64,000 nucleotides of DNA. Source: Argopecten irradians. Lineage: Eukaryota > Mollusca > Bivalvia > Pectinida > Pectinidae. A model generated the notes under the pieces. It searched no databases, was not told where the DNA came from, and saw only the letters and a list, made by a program, of their open reading frames with translations. The first letter of the stretch is position 1, and each line of letters begins with the position of its first letter. The DNA lies in the NCBI RefSeq assembly GCF_041381155.1, contig NC_091134.1, positions 57,753,467-57,817,466 on the forward strand. Direction: 5' to 3'. Made by a program: the position numbers and the translations under genes. Of this stretch, positions 1 through 11,490 are shown in pieces.

Positions 1-368
1 ATAACTTAACCAATCAATACATAAAATCGGGTAATTAATAAAACAAAATGTTCCCAGTTGCCATACATCATCTATGATATAGGTACATGTATATATTATC
101 CGAATAGCGTTTATTGAACTTTGATTCCTAGGCGTGGCAACATTATAAGATTTTTCAAATATCTACATATATATGTAGATCTGCTACCCTGTTGAGATCA
201 GCCGCTTGATTTTTTACACTTTACCTTATCCTAAACATGTTCCCTAACAGGTTTAGTTGAATTCGGACCAGTTGAGAAGATGATGGAATTGTTATGTTTA
301 ATGGTGATAGACGACAAATAAAAGTGATGTGGATAGGTCACTTGCCTGAGTGACCACCTTGTTCTTCA
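1..368. other. No recognised feature
   Basis: AT-rich sequence ahead of the first inverted-repeat element. No coding segment, tRNA-like motif or repeat was recognised. Confidence 0.5.
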
Positions 369-1273
369 GGCTTAATAGTCCGAAGGCCCGTTAATCTGAA
401 CGTCCGTTAGTCCGAACGACCGTTAGCCCAAAGGCTCTTTAGTCCGAAAGTCTGATAGTCCGATAACCGATATAAATGTACAGACTTTAATTACAAGACT
501 CAGTAGTAAACTTGCTAAGATATGTGTAACTCTAGATTAATTGACACCATCTTCAGTGACCCACGGATAATTGCACTACACTACGCTACATTTATCACAA
601 ATGTAGCGTACGTAGGGTCACCGACAAAAAGCTAAATGTGACTAATTTTAAGAATTGTGAAAAAAGCATAATCTTGCAATACATGTACGTAAACGTATCC
701 GATATGAAAGAGTGTATATGTACACTGCAATTCTGGTTATTAGTTTCCCAGAAATTACCATTATGCGAACCATTTCCATCAATGAAAAAGGGGAGAATAA
801 ACAAGTTAAAGGAAGAAGAAGGAAACACAAAAATAAGTCGTGAAATACATATTTCATACATGTATGCAGGTTAAAATTGGTGATATATATCATCCATTCA
901 TGCAGCCATGTTATCCCTAATGCAATCAAATTACGGGGGACAGAAGCTTGACATTAGGCATATGTTTGTAAGATAATTCGTAAATTGTGCATTTATGTGA
1001 CATCTTATAAAATGTAAGATATTTTCTTTCTTTTTATGATTTTTTTTATTTATAATTTTGATGTATTTTTTATCATGCAATGCTCATTGAAGAAATCACA
1101 ACTTGCCGTCCATAAAAGTTTGCAGTTAAATAACTTTAAAGAATTGCCGAAAAATGTATTTATCACAATTTATTGAAAACATGTAAAACTTTCAATTTAC
1201 ATGAAGTAAAACAACTATATAAATTGCAATATTTTCTATTTTTCGGATTAACGGGCCTTCAAACTATTAGGCC
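369..1273. mobile_element. Putative non-autonomous DNA transposon with about 31-bp TIRs
   Basis: The left end (369-399) and the reverse complement of the right end (1243-1273) match over about 31 bp with a handful of mismatches, sharing the cores TTAATAG/CTAATAG and GAAGGCCCGTTAATC. Behind the left end, from about 375 to 470, the motif GTCCGAA recurs with variants (GTCCGTTAGTCCGAACG, AGTCCGAAAG, AGTCCGATAA), as expected for iterated transposase-binding sites. The right end lacks this array. The interior is AT-rich and the short ORFs in it look random, so the element is probably non-autonomous. No clear target-site duplication was found, so the exact limits are uncertain. Confidence 0.5.
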
Positions 1274-1525
1274 TTAGCGGTTGAAGTGACCTTAAAATTA
1301 ACAGATGACGATTACTGCGTACTAATCAGACGGCACGACCAGACCATTATTACACGATTATCATATAATAAACAAATTATTGAAATTCATAGTTCAAAGA
1401 AAAATACTTTGACAGCTCTCGATGAAGAAATTGCTATCAAATATCTTCATCTAGCTACAAACACGTGCACATAATTATTTTCATTAGCAATCCAATATGG
1501 CGAGTGTTATCCATTGTTTGCGCAT

Positions 1526-1876
1526 GTGTAACAGGAAGGCGACAAGTCGACAACTCGACAACACGACAAGTCGACAACACGACAAGGCGACAACACGACA
1601 AGTCGACAACTCGACAACACGACAAGTCGACATTTTACCGCGACAACACGAGATTCTGTACGCGCTAATTAGCGTGTTTGAAATGTCGACTTGTCGTGTT
1701 GTCGACTTGTCGTCTTGTCGTGTTGTCGACTTGTCGCGGTTCGAAAACGCGACAAGTCGACATTTTAACTGTTAAATCTCGGGTTGTCGCAGTTTGAGAC
1801 CGCGACAACTCGACAAGGCGACAACACGACAAGGCGACAACACAACAACACGAGATGGCCGTAATCAGCCACCATA
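1526..1876. repeat. 8-bp-unit array (CGACAAGT/CGACAACA type) with element-like terminus
   Basis: Dense array of 8-bp units of the type CGACAAGT and CGACAACA, running in one orientation from about 1540, then inverted (1685-1740) and back again (1745-1850). The palindrome CGCTAATTAGCG sits at 1662-1674, and an AT core resembling ATTTAACAGTTAAA occurs at 1765-1780. The right end (about 1854-1876) reads ATGGCCGTAATCAGCCACCAT. This is nearly the terminus of the foldback element at 48754-50608, and the distance from terminus to palindrome (about 205 bp) is also the same. No matching left terminus is visible, so this looks like half of an element. It lies directly in front of the gag ORF. Confidence 0.75.
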
Positions 1877-1936
1877 CTATACAGATGCAGTTCACCTACT
1901 GGTGACGTACAATTGAGGTTACATTCTGTGGATTCT

Positions 1937-3157
1937 ATGTTGGAAAACATGCAGAGATCAACAGGATCCCACATGCAGGAGACTGCATTGGCGAGGGAAA
2001 TTGGAAATCTTCGTGGACGCATACATGCATTAGAAGAAATGCTAGATGCTACGACAGCTTCTGTGAGCGTTCGGTCATCAAGCACCGGTGAAGGTGAGAA
2101 ATTTGGTGATCGACGCTCTGAAATCCGTGAGGGAATGCAGAGGGGTAATCGACTTTCTTCATATCGAGAAGCCGATCCTTCTGTCCGGTTATTCACCCCG
2201 GATCAAGATATAGGACTAATTCCTAGTGAGATCCATTGTGTTGGCAGGTGTCCACACGGGCGGATTGCTGATGGTTGCGGGGCTGGGTGTCGCGCGCATG
2301 ACAGTACTGTTATTCGGGATTCACCGGTTGATCCGGATCCCATTTTGCCCAGCAGAAATGTTGTACGTAACCAATCTCACAGTGAGCTTGACGTAATGAC
2401 CAGTAAAAAGTATAGGAAACCGGCCTCTTATGATGGTAAAGACAATTGGGAAGACTATTTGGTTCAATTTGAACTTCTCTCTGAAATGAATAGTTGGGAC
2501 GACAAAAGCAAAGCCTTGGAATTGGCAATTACTTTAAGAGGTGCTGCTCAAGGTGTCTTAAGTGACTTGGAAGTTACACAACGCAAGGATTACAGCAGTT
2601 TAGTCGCAGCCTTGACAGCAAGATTTCAGCCTGAAAATATGTCAGCCATGTACAAGACACAATTAAAAGGAAAATTAAGGAAGAATGATCAACCGCTTCC
2701 TGAGCTGGCACATGAGATTAGAAGACTAGTAAGACTAGGATACCCATCTGCAAACCAAGAGACTAGACAACAGATAAGCATTGACTACTTTATAGATGCC
2801 CTGAATGACACCGAGATGGAATGGTCTGTACATTCAAGCAATGTGCAGACCATCGAAGATGCTGTGCGGATTGCACTATCCCTTGAAACATTCAGGGTTG
2901 GGAGACGAAAACGAGCAACATGCAGCATCCGTCACATTCAGGAAGAAGACGAATATTCCATCGATAGAATCGCAGAGAAAATAGCAGAGAGAATAGATGA
3001 ATTGCAGATCCATGGGACCCCAGCTACTCTAAGGTCACTTCAGGAAGGAACGAAGTCGACAAGATTATGTTTCTTTTGTGGCATACCAAGACACAAGAGG
3101 AACAAATGCCGGAAACGTCTGCAACATAAAAGTAATGTTGGTAAAGCAGATGAGTGA
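1937..3157 (+). CDS. Gag-like protein of a Ty3/gypsy-type LTR retrotransposon
   Basis: An open frame of about 406 residues from the first in-frame ATG; the frame stays open back to about 1865. Gag proteins assemble the particle that packages the element's RNA. The N-terminal part has a short predicted coiled coil (about residues 18-45). The middle (about residues 155-330) resembles the retrotransposon gag domain, with a W-x-x-Y/F core (DNWEDYLVQFELLSEM) and a long helical stretch. Near the C-terminus (3067-3108) lies one zinc knuckle of the form C-x2-C-x4-H-x4-C (CFFCGIPRHKRNKC), followed by a basic tail. No protease, RT or integrase motif follows; a MITE begins 220 bp downstream. It is either a truncated element, since its upstream edge abuts a repeat array at 1876, or a free-standing gag. 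Family assignment is by motif recognition. Confidence 0.8.
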   Translation: MLENMQRSTGSHMQETALAREIGNLRGRIHALEEMLDATTASVSVRSSSTGEGEKFGDRRSEIREGMQRGNRLSSYREADPSVRLFTPDQDIGLIPSEIHCVGRCPHGRIADGCGAGCRAHDSTVIRDSPVDPDPILPSRNVVRNQSHSELDVMTSKKYRKPASYDGKDNWEDYLVQFELLSEMNSWDDKSKALELAITLRGAAQGVLSDLEVTQRKDYSSLVAALTARFQPENMSAMYKTQLKGKLRKNDQPLPELAHEIRRLVRLGYPSANQETRQQISIDYFIDALNDTEMEWSVHSSNVQTIEDAVRIALSLETFRVGRRKRATCSIRHIQEEDEYSIDRIAEKIAERIDELQIHGTPATLRSLQEGTKSTRLCFFCGIPRHKRNKCRKRLQHKSNVGKADE

Positions 3158-3378
3158 ATTAAAGGGTATCATAAAGAGCTTGAGAAGAATAACGCGAACA
3201 AGATGAATCCAGTCATATTGAGTTTAATACAGCTCGGAATTGATATTTTAGTAAACAAACATAATATCTCAGGACATAAGATGATTCTTGTCTTACGACA
3301 GACAAATGAGAGGGATTCTTTGGGAAGTTTTGCTATATGTTCTGAGTATATGGTTGATAGAAATTCATAGTGTAGCCC

Positions 3379-3694
3379 ATCCTCGATACTCCAGGGCTTA
3401 CGATCACTTACGATCTCTACACCCCTGGACTATCTCATAGTGAAATTGAAGGCAGCTCAGCGGAAAACATTTGACCAATCACAGGCTAGCAAAGATTTCC
3501 TTTGAAGACTACAGAGAGAGCGACGCCTAACATCTAAGCCACACATTCAACCACAGTGTACCGTTATACGGCTCTTTTGATGTACATCAAATGACTAAAT
3601 TACCTGTTCTATTCTGTTGCCTCCAGTTTTACTATGAGATAGTCCAGGGGTGTAGAGATCGTAAGTGATCGGAAGCCCTGGAGTATCGAGGATG
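3379..3694. mobile_element. MITE with about 75-bp TIRs and 10-bp target-site duplication
   Basis: The left end (3379-3452) and the right end (3620-3694) are near-perfect reverse complements, beginning ATCCTCGATACTCCAGGGC. The direct repeat AGTGTAGCCC flanks both sides (3369-3378 and 3695-3704), which supports insertion by transposition. The interior of about 165 bp has no coding potential. A second, left-truncated copy lies at about 51444-51668. The superfamily is not assigned; a 9-10 bp duplication would fit a Mutator-like element. Confidence 0.8.
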
Positions 3695-3704
3695 AGTGTA
3701 GCCC

Positions 3705-5135
3705 AGTTAAAAAGATTAAACGACTATTGCTGCCTGAGAGAGAGAAAAATAGTATATGTCTATTAGTGAGTCCGTGTCCGACCGGGACACGTTAGAGGAA
3801 CCGATGTTAACCCAGGTGGGTGGGTGTCTTTCTTATTTGGTCATGTGACGACGAAGATAATTTTATTTCGTTGGTATGAGGAATGACCTATGTGGGTTGA
3901 TTCCAGCTTCATTACTGTCTGGGACAGTTGCCTTGTGCACGAGGTAGAGACTGGTTGAAACTCTAGGCAACACATATCCTTAGTATTACATATCCTGGAT
4001 CCTTGTTCTGGCGAAGCTATCCCGGCCAGATAGATGAACCGAGACTATCAGCCCGAGTCAATTGCGAGCCACCTTGGATGGATCGGAAGAGGATCTCGAC
4101 AACCATGCGTAGGATGTGGACGAACTCGAGGAGCTTGAAGAAAGAAGACATTTTTAGTTAAAATCTTACAGTTTTGATAAGGATAACGTTCTATATAATG
4201 TAAAGTTTAATGGAAAAGTAGAGTAATATAATGCAACTGTTAAGATTAAATTCTAATGAGGAAAAACGGTATAAAGCTAGTATATTAATACTCCGAAATA
4301 AAAGGCCAAAATAAATTCAAAGTAAAATCAAAATCATTTCTATGGAATATATGTTCAGCCACTATAGGGCCTTCTTCAGTCCGAAATAACACTAACACAA
4401 CGTGTTCGTCTACATGTTTGTTTACATCTATTGTGTGCAGGTACGAAATGTCTCGGCCCGTTTGATGTATACGGCGGGTTATTTCGACCCAACATGCTAT
4501 GTGCACTAAATCAACCCCAGTGTTTAAACAATGGTTATAACCGCAAGATACTTTATCATATAGACTCGTGTAGTCATAAACATAACACTGACGTATCAAA
4601 AGGGGGATATTATATGCAATCACATGCACGGTCGAAACGGCAGACATACCAGCTTTTCGAGGTGGCAAATCGAAAGAAAAGTTTGACAATCGACTAAGGG
4701 TATGTTATTGTTTTGAGACAACTCGTACCTCACACTATTCTGTAGACACAGTGCCTATTACATCAAATCTAATAAAATAAAACACAGATTCCTATTATCA
4801 TTACGTTTGATAAAAAGGATAAGAGAAAATCCCATCAGGGGCCATGTCCACGTGATCCTTGATAAAGACCAGTCAAATTGCTGCCCCCGAAACTTTCACA
4901 CCTAAGGTCATCTCGCCCCAAGAGAACAACATAGCTTACCGTATATGTATACTGAGAAATGTTGTTTACACTTGATGCAGCAAGGTGCAGAACCTACACG
5001 TGGTCGTGAGTACACGTGGTATAAAGGTCACTTGAGCATGACATGACCCCCCATGGGACGCTGTCAGATCCTCTACTCACCGGAGTGGTCATAAGGATCT
5101 GTATTTTAATCAGATTTCCTATCACATATTGCTGT
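3705..5135. other. Unassigned stretch, possible retroelement remnants
   Basis: The segment 3750-4150 is less AT-rich than its surroundings and has the look of a decayed retrotransposon 3' end, but no domain could be read. A 134-codon open frame on the minus strand (4689-4285) has no recognisable domain. It overlaps text on the minus strand near 4350-4390 (TGAAGAAGGCCCTATAGTGG) that resembles the tail seen in some retroelements. It could be the far 3' end of the broken element at 5136-6081, which has the same orientation. This is weak. Confidence 0.3.
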
Positions 5136-6081
5136 TCACAGTCGTGGTTCCCTAGTGACCACCAATCTCTCTACGGCAGGTTGCTCCCATTCTGACTTAG
5201 AATTGAGGAGCTTGTCAGCAACTGATCCGTGTATAGCGACCGCCTCTGAAACTTGTCGCTCGAGTGGCTTGGAGAAGGTCTTGAGGACTTCACACTTGAA
5301 GTTTCTAATGTCACCTTCGTCTCCTGGGTGTTCTTCGAGCATGCCAGAGCATTAGAGAGATTACCATTCTCTACTTGGCGCCTGTGTTCCTGGAACCGGG
5401 TATAGGCATTTCGGCCGGTTTCACAATGTACTCAGCCACTGTGTTGTGCTTGGCACAGATTTTGCATGTGGCTTTGTACAGCGCACCGGACCGGAAATGT
5501 AATGACCCAACACCAGAACCAGGGTTGCTCTGACACAGCACACACTCTCCTCGTTGACATTCATCACCAAATTTAGTGTCGGTACGAACAAGTTGCTGCT
5601 TGATCGTCTGCCAACCAGTTTCAACCACCCTGATATTCACGTCAAGTCTGGGCCCCTGTACCGCTGTCACCCCTCGTACACGTCTGGCAAGTTCTGCACC
5701 AGGAGTTGATGGTGCGAAAATTACGGTGTCAGCTGGTCGAAACCACGAAGCCTTTTTCACGTTCTTCCTAGACCTGCGCTCATTCTCCTTCCAAGATCTA
5801 TGCCGATATAGTGGCGTATCACCACGCTCGCTCGCGGATACCTGATTGGCATAGCCTCTGAGGGCAGCAATGATTACATTGGCCCTAAAAGACTCTGGGT
5901 ATCCTGAGATCAGCATCATCTCCGCAAGATCCTCCATAAGCTCTTGGCGCAGTTCTGGTACCAAAGATGGTCTGGTGTTACGCAATCGGCGTATGCCGTC
6001 CTGAATTAGGGATTGGCGTTGCACGGACACAGGGAGTGCACTGCGATTGAGGATGAATTGTGAGCTGGAAACCTCTTTCTT
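5136..6081 (-). pseudogene. Broken C-terminal part of an RT/GIY-YIG retroelement polyprotein
   Basis: Read on the minus strand, an open frame runs from about 6081 to 5371. It resembles the linker plus Cys-rich segment that follows reverse transcriptase in a GIY-YIG retroelement family common in cnidarians and molluscs: the RRLRNT motif, WFRPADTVIFAPSTPG, then ECVLCQSNP and ALYKATCKIC. It should lead into the GIY-YIG endonuclease (tyrosine motif YIGETGR). At about 5424 one base appears to be missing inside that motif, throwing the rest out of frame. The following residues (an EHRR helix region) continue in another frame to about 5345, where a second frameshift leads to the C-terminal piece at 5342-5136, containing PLERQVSEAV and LLNSKSEW. 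The RT domain itself is not seen upstream. The element is dead. Family recognition is from memory of the domain pattern, without a search. Confidence 0.75.
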
Positions 6082-6717
6082 TTAGAACTTCCAGTCCACA
6101 GACCCATCCGCGTCGCGAATTTAGACCTGAATGTCCAGCTACGGCATCCATCCAGAATCATGGATTAAATTCATTGGAGGTATTGGTAAGTTCAAACCGT
6201 GGTAAAATAAGGATTGTTTGACAATGCTTGTACTATGTTTATGATATTGTGGTTTTAAAAGTCGGGAAGAACTGGACATGTGACAACTTACATTTATTGT
6301 TGGGGTGAAGTTGAAGTTCTTTGTCTTATTAAGTAGGAGGATTGTAGGAGGAAGCGTTGAGTTATTCTTTCCAATTATTGGCTAATCAGATGATCTGTGA
6401 TCACAATCCAGTATTTTAGACTTGAGTGAGAAACCCTCAAGTAGAGACGAGTAAGCAGTTCGTTTCAATATAATTACATGTCGCCTTATAAACATAAGTT
6501 ACAACACAAAATTTAATGAAGCACTGAACAAATCTTGTTTTTATGCCTAATGTAGAAAGTATGTGTAGATGAAAACAATGAGTTACATAACTTGCAGAAA
6601 TAACTTTGTTTCAAGTTTTATTTACTTTGAGTTTGCTGACTCATCAGTTGGATATACATGCATAAATTATTACATGGCATTCAAATGGATCATATAATAC
6701 ATATTGTACAAAGATAC
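6082..6717. other. No recognised feature
   Basis: AT-rich sequence with stop codons in every frame. Nothing recognised. Confidence 0.5.
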
Positions 6718-6726
6718 AGATAGACG

Positions 6727-6864
6727 TAGCCCGAAATACTATAGCCCTGACACCAGACTTAGACATAATGACAGATAGGTGTCTGGTACGTATACGCGTC
6801 TGGTGTAGTAATCTATCTGTTAAAATGTCTAAGTCTGGTGTCAGGGTCAGAGTATCCCGGGCTA
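6727..6864. mobile_element. 138-bp MITE with 8-bp target-site duplication
   Basis: TIRs of about 39 bp begin TAGCCCG and share the inner block CCTGACACCAGACTTAGACA. The short unpaired centre also carries inverted GTGTCTGG/CGTCTGGTG words. The direct repeat AGATAGAC flanks the element (6718-6725 and 6865-6872), with one extra base on the left. An 8-bp duplication suggests hAT-type mobilisation (inference). Confidence 0.75.
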
Positions 6865-6872
6865 AGATAGAC

Positions 6873-9800
6873 AGTACTACATTCGGAAGAGTATAACTAA
6901 TTGATTAATAAAGATCGTTTTGCGTTCGAAGCTTTAAGGTTTGTTTTTGCTAAGTTCTGTAGTTTTTTCACATCTGTTACATTAAAAAGTTGTATTAGTT
7001 TTGATTAAAAAAAATCACGAATTTTAGACGGATATCAGAATAACATGGAGATTTCACAACAAAATGAAATTCATCTACAAAATCATTTAAATCACACAAA
7101 GTACATATTCTTAAATATTGTGGTATATTTTGGTAGCGAACCTTTTCTACATTAAGACTGTGTGCAGAGATCCTTCTTTTGGAAATTTCTTTGAGAAAAT
7201 CTTTTAAGATTGGTTTTCTTAAATAGTTTTGTAAATCAAAATCGTGGTTAAGACAGGAGTAAAATTATCATTTTGAAGATGTTCTTATGTGTGCAAGACA
7301 ATTTTGTTTATACATATCTATTAACCTTTGTTTAATTATACAATAGGTACTGTTATCTATATTGTCTGTTTGCCAAAGTTAACCTAAACATATTCTATAC
7401 AATTCATTTTTTATATTTATCATCCATACGTCATTGTGATCTAACATTTCTTGATTTCTTGTAAATATGTTAATTGAAATTGTAGACCACAACTTGGCTT
7501 CATGGTATAACCGTATCTTAGACTGGTGTGGACGTTAATGTAATGAGTTTTGACAGTAAATGTTAAAATCAATTTCTGCTGTAAATTATAAGCTATGTGT
7601 TGTAAGACCAATGTATTGTAATTATCAAAATCTTGATTCTTGAGTACTATCGACACATATATAACATTTAACGCTTTAATTATCTCGTTTTTAACATGAA
7701 CGGCCTTTTAATAGTACTCTGTAGGTCAAAGTTGTGATATGTTTTCGAATATTTATGTATCTGCATGTGTATGCCTGAAATCACCTCTATCGATGTCATT
7801 TGAGATTGAATTAACTTTTCTCTAGCTTTAACATTATTTCGACATTTACTGTAAAGTTGACCGATCTGAGCTAATCAAAATCGAAGCGTGCGACAGCATC
7901 ATTTTCGCAATTTTTAAGTACAGTGTATGTGATATATCCATGCGTCTTCATGAACCCTTCTTAGTCCGCCATCTTGGAATTACCATCCCTGATCATGCTT
8001 AAACACTGATCACTCTATCGATTGAAGTTTTAAGTGTGGAGGCCACCATTGAATGTACATTGCACTTAACATGATACACTGCTATCATCTTGAATGCTTT
8101 TATGACTTTATCCAATTATACTTCTTCACACATCCCTCAGCGTAAGAACAATAGAATACCAGGTGATACCATATCAGAACCACAACTATCGTCACTGTCA
8201 ATAAACATGTGTGTAAAGATGGCAATGGAAACGACCACAGACAATCCATATTTACCTATGCCAACACCTACCTTATATGATGGTCAATGGAGGGAAAGTC
8301 ATAAAGCAATTAGGGAAAGGAAATCACATTATGGATCGTAAACCATCGTTTACAACACGAACCCATTTTACGGTTAAATTCTTCAGCATATCAACAATTA
8401 GGACCTTTCAAAATAACGACTTTATTAAAAGGTGTTCAGGATTTCGCCGAATACAGATAATCAAGAGTGTACGTTAACAGATGGTTCTTCCTTTGGTGGT
8501 ATTTATATCTAACCCATTTCGGAAGGAGACGGCCATGTTTTAGAGATGGGAATCCGTAATGCTACACTTTTTTATCACTGGATCACAATTTGTATCTTCG
8601 GAGAAGGCCTAAAGAGGATTTCTGTTGCGGGCACAGGTTACTAACATATCTTTTTCCCAAATGTATATTTTAATGATTAATTTCAATAAGTTACAAAACA
8701 TAAACAAGTTAATATTGATATTTCAGGAAATATTTACAAGAAACGTGAATTTCATTGAATATTTACAACATTTCTACCCCCAATAAGTTTTTATATGAAG
8801 TTGCCATAAGATGTTAATACGTACATCTAAGTTTTGAATATGAGCATTAACAGAAATGTCTGATTTCGTCTCTGTAACCACATTGTGCACTACGTTCACT
8901 GGAGACTAGTTTAGTGAAAGTAAAATAAGTCATACATATATCTCGTTTTGTAGAATTAAGTTTAACAGATAAGCATATTTTTTCAGAAAAGAAAACTTAT
9001 GCATGGGAATTATTTTTTAATCGGGGTTTTACTGGAATAAAACTTCGTTTTTTTTTCATAAGTCGTATTTTGTGGACACAATGAAAACAAATCAACATAT
9101 TGATGGTGTTTGACTGTAGATATGTAACAAGTGACCATCAAAAGATATATAGGTTGTACATGGATATTGCAGTAATTGGACCAATTTAGTTTTAACAATA
9201 TTCTATTCAAGTAAACTCTCATACATACAAATACACTTGAAGTTAGCATAGGAAAACAAGTTTATAGCTTATATTAATTCACCTCGTAAAACAAAAGTTT
9301 TGACATGGACATATAGACATTAATGTAGTACTAGTAGAAGTGATAATCATCAACGGAGTACAATTTCAAACCTTTGGATCAACAACACGCAGTGCATATG
9401 ATACATTGTGTTTAGTAATTATGATATATCAAAGAAACACCATTTAACAAAGGATGACAATTTATTGACTCGTGCCCTATCAGGGCCTCGAATCACGATC
9501 TACTGCACCCAAATGCAATATCCTCGCCAAACATACACGCGCCTCTTGGTAGAAGTGATACAAACACTAATTCTCAGAAAAGTTCCAAGTTGCTGTCTTC
9601 TCTATATATTTTCTTTTTAGAAATATTTTAACAGGTAAAGTTTATGTTTGAGGCTTAAAACTGACTATTTGGAACATAAAAAGCATACTTTAATGCACTT
9701 TGTTCTGAAAATGAGAATTATGTTGATTTTCTTTTTTTCAATTCAAAATAGGTTAACCACAGGAAATAGGCTTGTCACAGGAGAACTGACCCAAATTCAT

Positions 9801-9951
9801 ACTTAAAAATATTATCTAAGTGTGATAAAATGTTATGTTAGTAATTTTTTTGTAGGTGTTCATCAAATATTTAAATGTTTAAATAGTTTTTGTAAAAGAA
9901 CGTATTTCAATAAATTTTGAACAAAAAGTTCGCCTGTCCTTTGAAGAGATG
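6873..9951. other. No recognised gene; possible first intron of the downstream gene
   Basis: About 3 kb of AT-rich DNA. The membrane-protein gene starting at 11491 lacks a signal-peptide exon, which may lie here or further upstream. I searched for an ATG followed by a hydrophobic run and a donor site and found no convincing candidate. The open frames at 8090-8341 and 9408-9620 have no recognisable domain. Confidence 0.4.
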
Positions 9952-11138
9952 TGTGTGGTGTTACCACAATCATTTTGGTTCAAATGATGCATCACTAGGA
10001 AGGATAAGTACTATTATCCATAATGTATTAACTAAACATCTACTTCCTATTTATTTGGCACATGATGACGTAAGCCAAGGGAGGGGAGTTTTAAATTTAA
10101 ATCAAATCAATGGCGAGTTTAGCTATTAATGAACATTTCAGTGTCCATGGCGTGACCAGTTATTTTGAACCATGACATGTATTGTCAATAAAAGTCTCTG
10201 TTGTATTTTAAAAGAACTATTAGTAAGTTCAAATTAAGTTGTTACAGTTTGTACAATAATTAAGAGCAGAAATGAAAATCTTTAAAAAAATGAAAAAACG
10301 TCCGTGGTGTTACTGTCCTTGGTGTTACCAAATAGTGATAAAATAGCAACACCACTGACAATTTTTGTTAACACCACAGACATAAAAGAGTCTTAAAAGA
10401 AGAAATTTAAAACACCTTATCATTTAATTCTTATAATATTTGATGTATACATCTCCATAGATGAAATAAATTTTTAAATAATGAATCACAAATACACTGT
10501 ATAATCATCAACAGTACCACCACATCTAGTCCTGGTGACACTATTGACAAACATGGTAACACTATAGATAAGGACATAGAAATACTGATTTTGTTACTCC
10601 TTTTGTAACATAAGATATATTTGAAACTATTTGTTATCATAATATTATGTCTAACTAGTCCATTTTTAATCTCATTATGATCTGGTTTCATTATGATGAT
10701 CAAGAACTATACAAAACATTACATTCTGGTAACACCATGGACAAATGTCTGTTGTGTTACTTTTGTCAGCGGTATTCAATCAATGTCCATAGTGTTACCG
10801 GGACAAACATGTTGCAAAAAGATAAGTTTAAGATGAAATATAGAGCATGTTAACAAACAAAAAGTTTTCAAAATATTGAAAGACCAAAATAATATCTTTG
10901 TCTCAAAAGCATAATCTTTTTGAGTCATTTTATTTAATAAAATGAAAAGTATCTGTATGCTATAAAAGTACAAGGATGTTGGCTGGTGAGATTAATTATT
11001 CGTCAGCTGATTCCGGAGTATTTAAGTAATATAATTTGATATGATTTATTACTTTGACAAAGTATCAAATGAAATGAACAATTATTAATTATATTGATAA
11101 CATTACCATAGTATTTGAGTATGGTAACACCATGGACA
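9952..11138. repeat. Cluster of a dispersed 16-bp motif, GGTAACACCATGGACA
   Basis: Twelve perfect or near copies of GGTAACACCATGGACA, or its reverse complement, occur in 1.2 kb and are almost absent elsewhere in the window. Forward copies start near 10346, 10368, 10534, 10555, 10728 and 11123. Reverse copies start near 9952, 10142, 10299, 10314, 10746 and 10784. Spacing is irregular (15-340 bp), so this is not a tandem repeat. The copies at 10728 and 11123 are identical to the consensus. A 70-codon open frame (9917-10129) overlaps the left edge, with no known domain. Role unknown. Confidence 0.7.
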
Positions 11139-11490
11139 TTTGACCTTGACATGTGATCTTTTGGTCGTCATAGTAACTAATGGGGAATTTATCAGAAACT
11201 ACCAATATTATTTTTGATATCTAAAATGATAATATTTTAAGTTTCTGAACCAAAGTTATCTATTTATTGAGGTAAACATTTCAGTTTTCTTTATGTTGGA
11301 TTTGGAACATTTCTGAGAATGACTAATATAAGATATTTCTCTATACCAAGTATGTAAATATATAGACAATTATATATTTATCTTTATATTTACCTTGTAA
11401 TTGAATTTGGTTCATTTATAATCAAATCATAATAAAGCGATTTATTTAAGTACCCAATCTGTAATAGTGTAGCTTTGTTTTTGTCAACAG

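Noticed and set aside
4285..4689. 134-codon minus-strand open frame as a gene
   Set aside because: No domain, no splice context and no second supporting feature. At most a retroelement tail remnant.
9917..10129. 70-codon open frame as a gene
   Set aside because: It begins inside the dispersed-motif cluster, has no recognised domain and no clear splice sites. Its phase relation to the exon at 11491 could not be shown.
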